From assembly GCA_023212725.1 (NCBI GenBank), contig JALBYF010000042.1:107893-171892 (forward strand): DNA of 64,000 nt. The letters run 5' to 3'. This document shows positions 61,842 to 64,000 of this stretch, one piece after another. The translations under genes and the position numbers were made by a program. Below the pieces are notes generated by a model, which was not told the DNA's origin, ran no database searches, and saw nothing but the letters and a program-made list of their open reading frames with translations. Source of the DNA: Tranzscheliella williamsii. Its lineage: Eukaryota; Basidiomycota; Ustilaginomycetes; Ustilaginales; Ustilaginaceae. Positions within the stretch are counted from its first letter, which is position 1. Every line of letters begins with the position of its first letter.

Positions 61842-62126
61842 TCTGTTTTGCTCGACAAACGAAAGGGGGGCAAGGATAGCACAAGACAGCTAGCTGCAGA
61901 GTTCTGTCGACGGGCCGCCACAGCGTCCCATTTATAGGAGAAGGATAGGATCAGTCACCCCCACATGCTGGAGCAACGTGGCATCCAACATCGGCGAATT
62001 TAGCTGCCGTCCATTTCGGTGGTAAAAGTTGCCGGTCCACCATCGTCGTGCTCAGTGAAATGCAGCTCTGTCGGCCAAGTGACCGTGCCAAGCATCCAAC
62101 AGTCGTGGATCGGTAGTATATAGCAG
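61842..62126. promoter_or_regulatory. divergent promoter of transaldolase-like and isomerase genes
   Basis: 285 bases between the two start codons, short enough for one shared promoter. A GGTAGTATATAG TATA-like element lies near 62112, before the isomerase ATG. No other motif is clear. Confidence 0.5.
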
Positions 62127-63179
62127 ATGTGCTTCTGTTGGATGGAGGCTGAGGAGTACGTCAATGCTCCCAAAAACGCTGCAGTAATGCAGATGCCTCT
62201 TGTGCTTCCGTCGCACCAGCTGCCGGACCGCTTCTATCTCGGCGGCGCACGTATCTCTAGCTTTCGCGGCGAGGCAGAGTGCAGCGACAGGCAGCCAGAA
62301 GACTGGATAGCCTCGACTACCTGCTGTGCCGGAGAGGACAGCTTGGGCTTGACCAGACTTCCTTCTGGCGCGCTGCTGGCAGACGAGATTCGGCGTGACC
62401 CAGTGTCATGGCTCGGCAGCAAGCACGTTGACCGATATGGTGCTGACACTAAGCTGCTTGTCAAGCTGCTTGACGCAGGGCAGCGACTGCCAATACACGC
62501 ACATCCAGACGCTGCATGGGCGCGCGCTCATGTCGGCCGTACCCACGGCAAGGCCGAGGCATGGCATATCCTTACGCCTGGCCAAGTCTTCCTAGGTCTG
62601 CGCGAAGAGGTGTCACCCGCAAAGCTGCTCGAATTGGTGGAATCGCAGCAGATCGAGGAGATGCTAGGGCTGATGCACTGTGTTCAAGTCCAAGAGGGCG
62701 ACACTGTATACGTTCCTCCCGGTCTCCTTCACGCCATCGGCCAAGGCATTCTGCTACTCGAGGTGCAAGAACCCGAAGATCTCTCTATCTTGCTCGAATG
62801 GAGGGACTTTCACATCGATGGCAAAAAGCACGGACACCTCGGTATTGGCTTTCCTACAGCACTGACCGCGGTCGCCAGGGAAGAGCTCACTGCCCGCGAA
62901 CTCGATAGACTGATAACGAGAAACTGCAGTGACGGTAATGTGCTCCCCGGACCAGCGCTGGAGTATTTCCGCATGGATCGATGCAAGGTGCAAGGCAAGC
63001 GGGTCCTCGAAGCAGGCTTCAAGCTACTTGTGCTGTTGGACGGATCGGTCGAAGCTCATGTGCTGGGCGAGCAACCTGTCCGTCTGACAAAAGGAACGAC
63101 TGCCCTGTTTCGCCATGCCGATGGCGCGGCGACACTGGAAGGCAATGCGGTTCTGGCGATCGTCCGTCCACCCGTATAA
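62127..63179 (+). CDS. class I mannose-6-phosphate isomerase, ManA-like
   Basis: Interconverts mannose-6-phosphate and fructose-6-phosphate; cupin-fold zinc enzyme. Single exon, 350 residues. The ATG at 62127 gives MCFCWMEAEEYVNAPKN; an inner start at 62187 (MQMPLVLPSHQLP) is closer to where bacterial-type family members begin. Metal-site region: LPIHAHPDAAWARAHVG and GKAEAWHILTPGQVFLG. Active-site stretch: EGDTVYVPPGLLHAIGQGILLLEVQEPEDLSILLEW. A C-terminal cupin half ends VLAIVRPPV. It is shorter than the ~430-residue eukaryotic Pmi40 type and lacks its inserted helices, so it belongs to the compact bacterial-type branch also found in some fungi. A second, canonical PMI elsewhere in the genome is expected. 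Confidence 0.87.
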   Translation: MCFCWMEAEEYVNAPKNAAVMQMPLVLPSHQLPDRFYLGGARISSFRGEAECSDRQPEDWIASTTCCAGEDSLGLTRLPSGALLADEIRRDPVSWLGSKHVDRYGADTKLLVKLLDAGQRLPIHAHPDAAWARAHVGRTHGKAEAWHILTPGQVFLGLREEVSPAKLLELVESQQIEEMLGLMHCVQVQEGDTVYVPPGLLHAIGQGILLLEVQEPEDLSILLEWRDFHIDGKKHGHLGIGFPTALTAVAREELTARELDRLITRNCSDGNVLPGPALEYFRMDRCKVQGKRVLEAGFKLLVLLDGSVEAHVLGEQPVRLTKGTTALFRHADGAATLEGNAVLAIVRPPV

Positions 63180-63913
63180 GAACCTACCTTACATTTGTAA
63201 TCACGTTCAACACAGACAGATGATTACTAGGTGCATTGTGGATATGAGAGCGACAAGACTAGCTGCGCTGTATATACCGTAAGGAACATGTTTCTCAGCC
63301 TTGAACCATCGTTGCTGGTACACCGTCTGTACCGCACGACTGCACCGCGTACTTGCTAGGCCCGGCGTAGTGGTTGCCCAACGGTGATTAGACGACGTTC
63401 AGATCGTTCTTGAGGTCCCGTCCTTCGAATTGCCTAGTTGGATCATGGCATGTCGAGCACCAAATACATTCAGACAGGGGTAGACACCTGACATAGCTAC
63501 GCCCCGAAGGTGTAGGTCTGGCGGAGTTCCTGTCAGCCAGCAGAACAGCTGGTTTTGTCGCATCAGTCCCAGCAGGAAACTTGGAAGGCAACAGGAGCAA
63601 CACAAGCTCTTTGCCTACAGACACCAGTCTGACTTTTGAGGACTAGGGTTAGGCTATATGGAGCAACAAAGTCAAGGTCCAAAACTTACCTAGCCCTTGA
63701 GCACATCTGGCCATAGCTCCAAAGCAGATAGACAAGGGATGTAGGGTCACACTACAGCTGACCTTTGCATGCTGCTGTCAGCAAAGCATAGAACAATCTT
63801 TTTCTGGAGCCTTCTCAAGGACTCATAGTATGCATACCTAGAAGCTCACTGTAGTCAGACATCCAAATGGCAAGCACAGCTCAGTACTGAATTTGATCTT
63901 TGATATACTGAGG
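63180..63913. other. intergenic, no gene seen; possibly degenerate element
   Basis: 734 bases between the isomerase stop and the purine tract. Both strands have frequent stops. The minus frame 63388-63624 begins at GTG and has no recognised family. Part may be decayed mobile-element sequence, but nothing coding could be recognised. Confidence 0.4.
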
Positions 63914-64000
63914 AAGAGAAAAGTGTTACGGGCCCCAAGCTGGAAGGGCACGCTCCATAGTGCAGCAGCAAAACCACTACACCAACTAGAACACTAGTTG
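63908..64000 (+). mobile_element. possible LTR boundary (polypurine tract plus TGTTACGGG)
   Basis: A purine run (GAGGAAGAGAAAAG, 63910-63923) is directly followed by TGTTACGGGCCCC at 63924. A polypurine tract abutting a TG-starting sequence is the typical 3' LTR border of an LTR retrotransposon; TGTTACGG is a common start of fungal LTRs. The window ends 77 bases later, so the LTR end, second LTR and target duplication cannot be seen. No polymerase frame was found upstream, so a solo LTR, a decayed element or chance are all open. Confidence 0.35.

Overview
The window looks like nuclear DNA of a basidiomycete, most probably a smut-type fungus (Ustilaginomycotina). The genes are compact and many are intron-poor. 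Introns are short with GTRNGY donors and CTGAC/CTAAC-type branch sites. Third codon positions are GC-rich. The gene set includes CAP59-like GT69 and Kre6/Skn1 wall enzymes, a COP9 subunit and GATA-type iron motifs. The genus is inference; no rRNA or tRNA gene was found that could settle it.

Layout. 0-13 kb: divergent ribosomal protein genes eL42 (-) and eL14 (+), a large ubiquitin hydrolase (+), a four-helix membrane protein (-) and a THOC7-like mRNA-export subunit (+). 13-25.5 kb: a Kre6/Skn1 beta-glucan protein (+), a seven-zinc-knuckle Gis2/CNBP protein (-) assembled from seven exons including 5-nt and 11-nt micro-exons, prolyl-tRNA synthetase (+), mitochondrial ferredoxin Yah1 (-) and an SDR sugar-alcohol dehydrogenase with a possible mitochondrial leader (-). 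28-35.4 kb: a Bfr1-like protein (-), a TMEM14 protein (+), a single-pass cell-surface protein (-) and COP9 subunit 4 (-). 35.4-41.1 kb: a 5.8-kb gene-poor stretch, partly pyrimidine-rich, in front of an unrecognised regulator-like protein (+). 44-49 kb: GT69 mannosyltransferase (+) and secreted GH51 arabinofuranosidase (+). 49.5-54.5 kb: ferric reductase (+) and an MFSD1-like MFS transporter (+), each preceded by a cluster of ATCWGATAA iron-regulator sites. 54.6-59.5 kb: a Zn2Cys6 regulator (-) and a divergent DHA2 drug transporter (+). 59.6-63.2 kb: an LYRM2-like gene (-) and a divergent pair of transaldolase-family protein (-) and class I mannose-6-phosphate isomerase (+). The right edge has a polypurine tract next to TGTTACGGG, possibly an LTR boundary.

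Three groups look functionally linked. Ferric reductase plus MFS transporter is a probable iron-responsive pair, by shared promoter motif. The Zn2Cys6 factor plus DHA2 pump is a probable self-contained efflux module. The transaldolase-like protein and the isomerase both handle fructose-6-phosphate and share one promoter region. The rest is housekeeping: translation, mRNA export, iron-sulphur assembly, cell wall and protein turnover. All spliced models were built by hand from reading frame, splice signals and family fit; none was tested against RNA.
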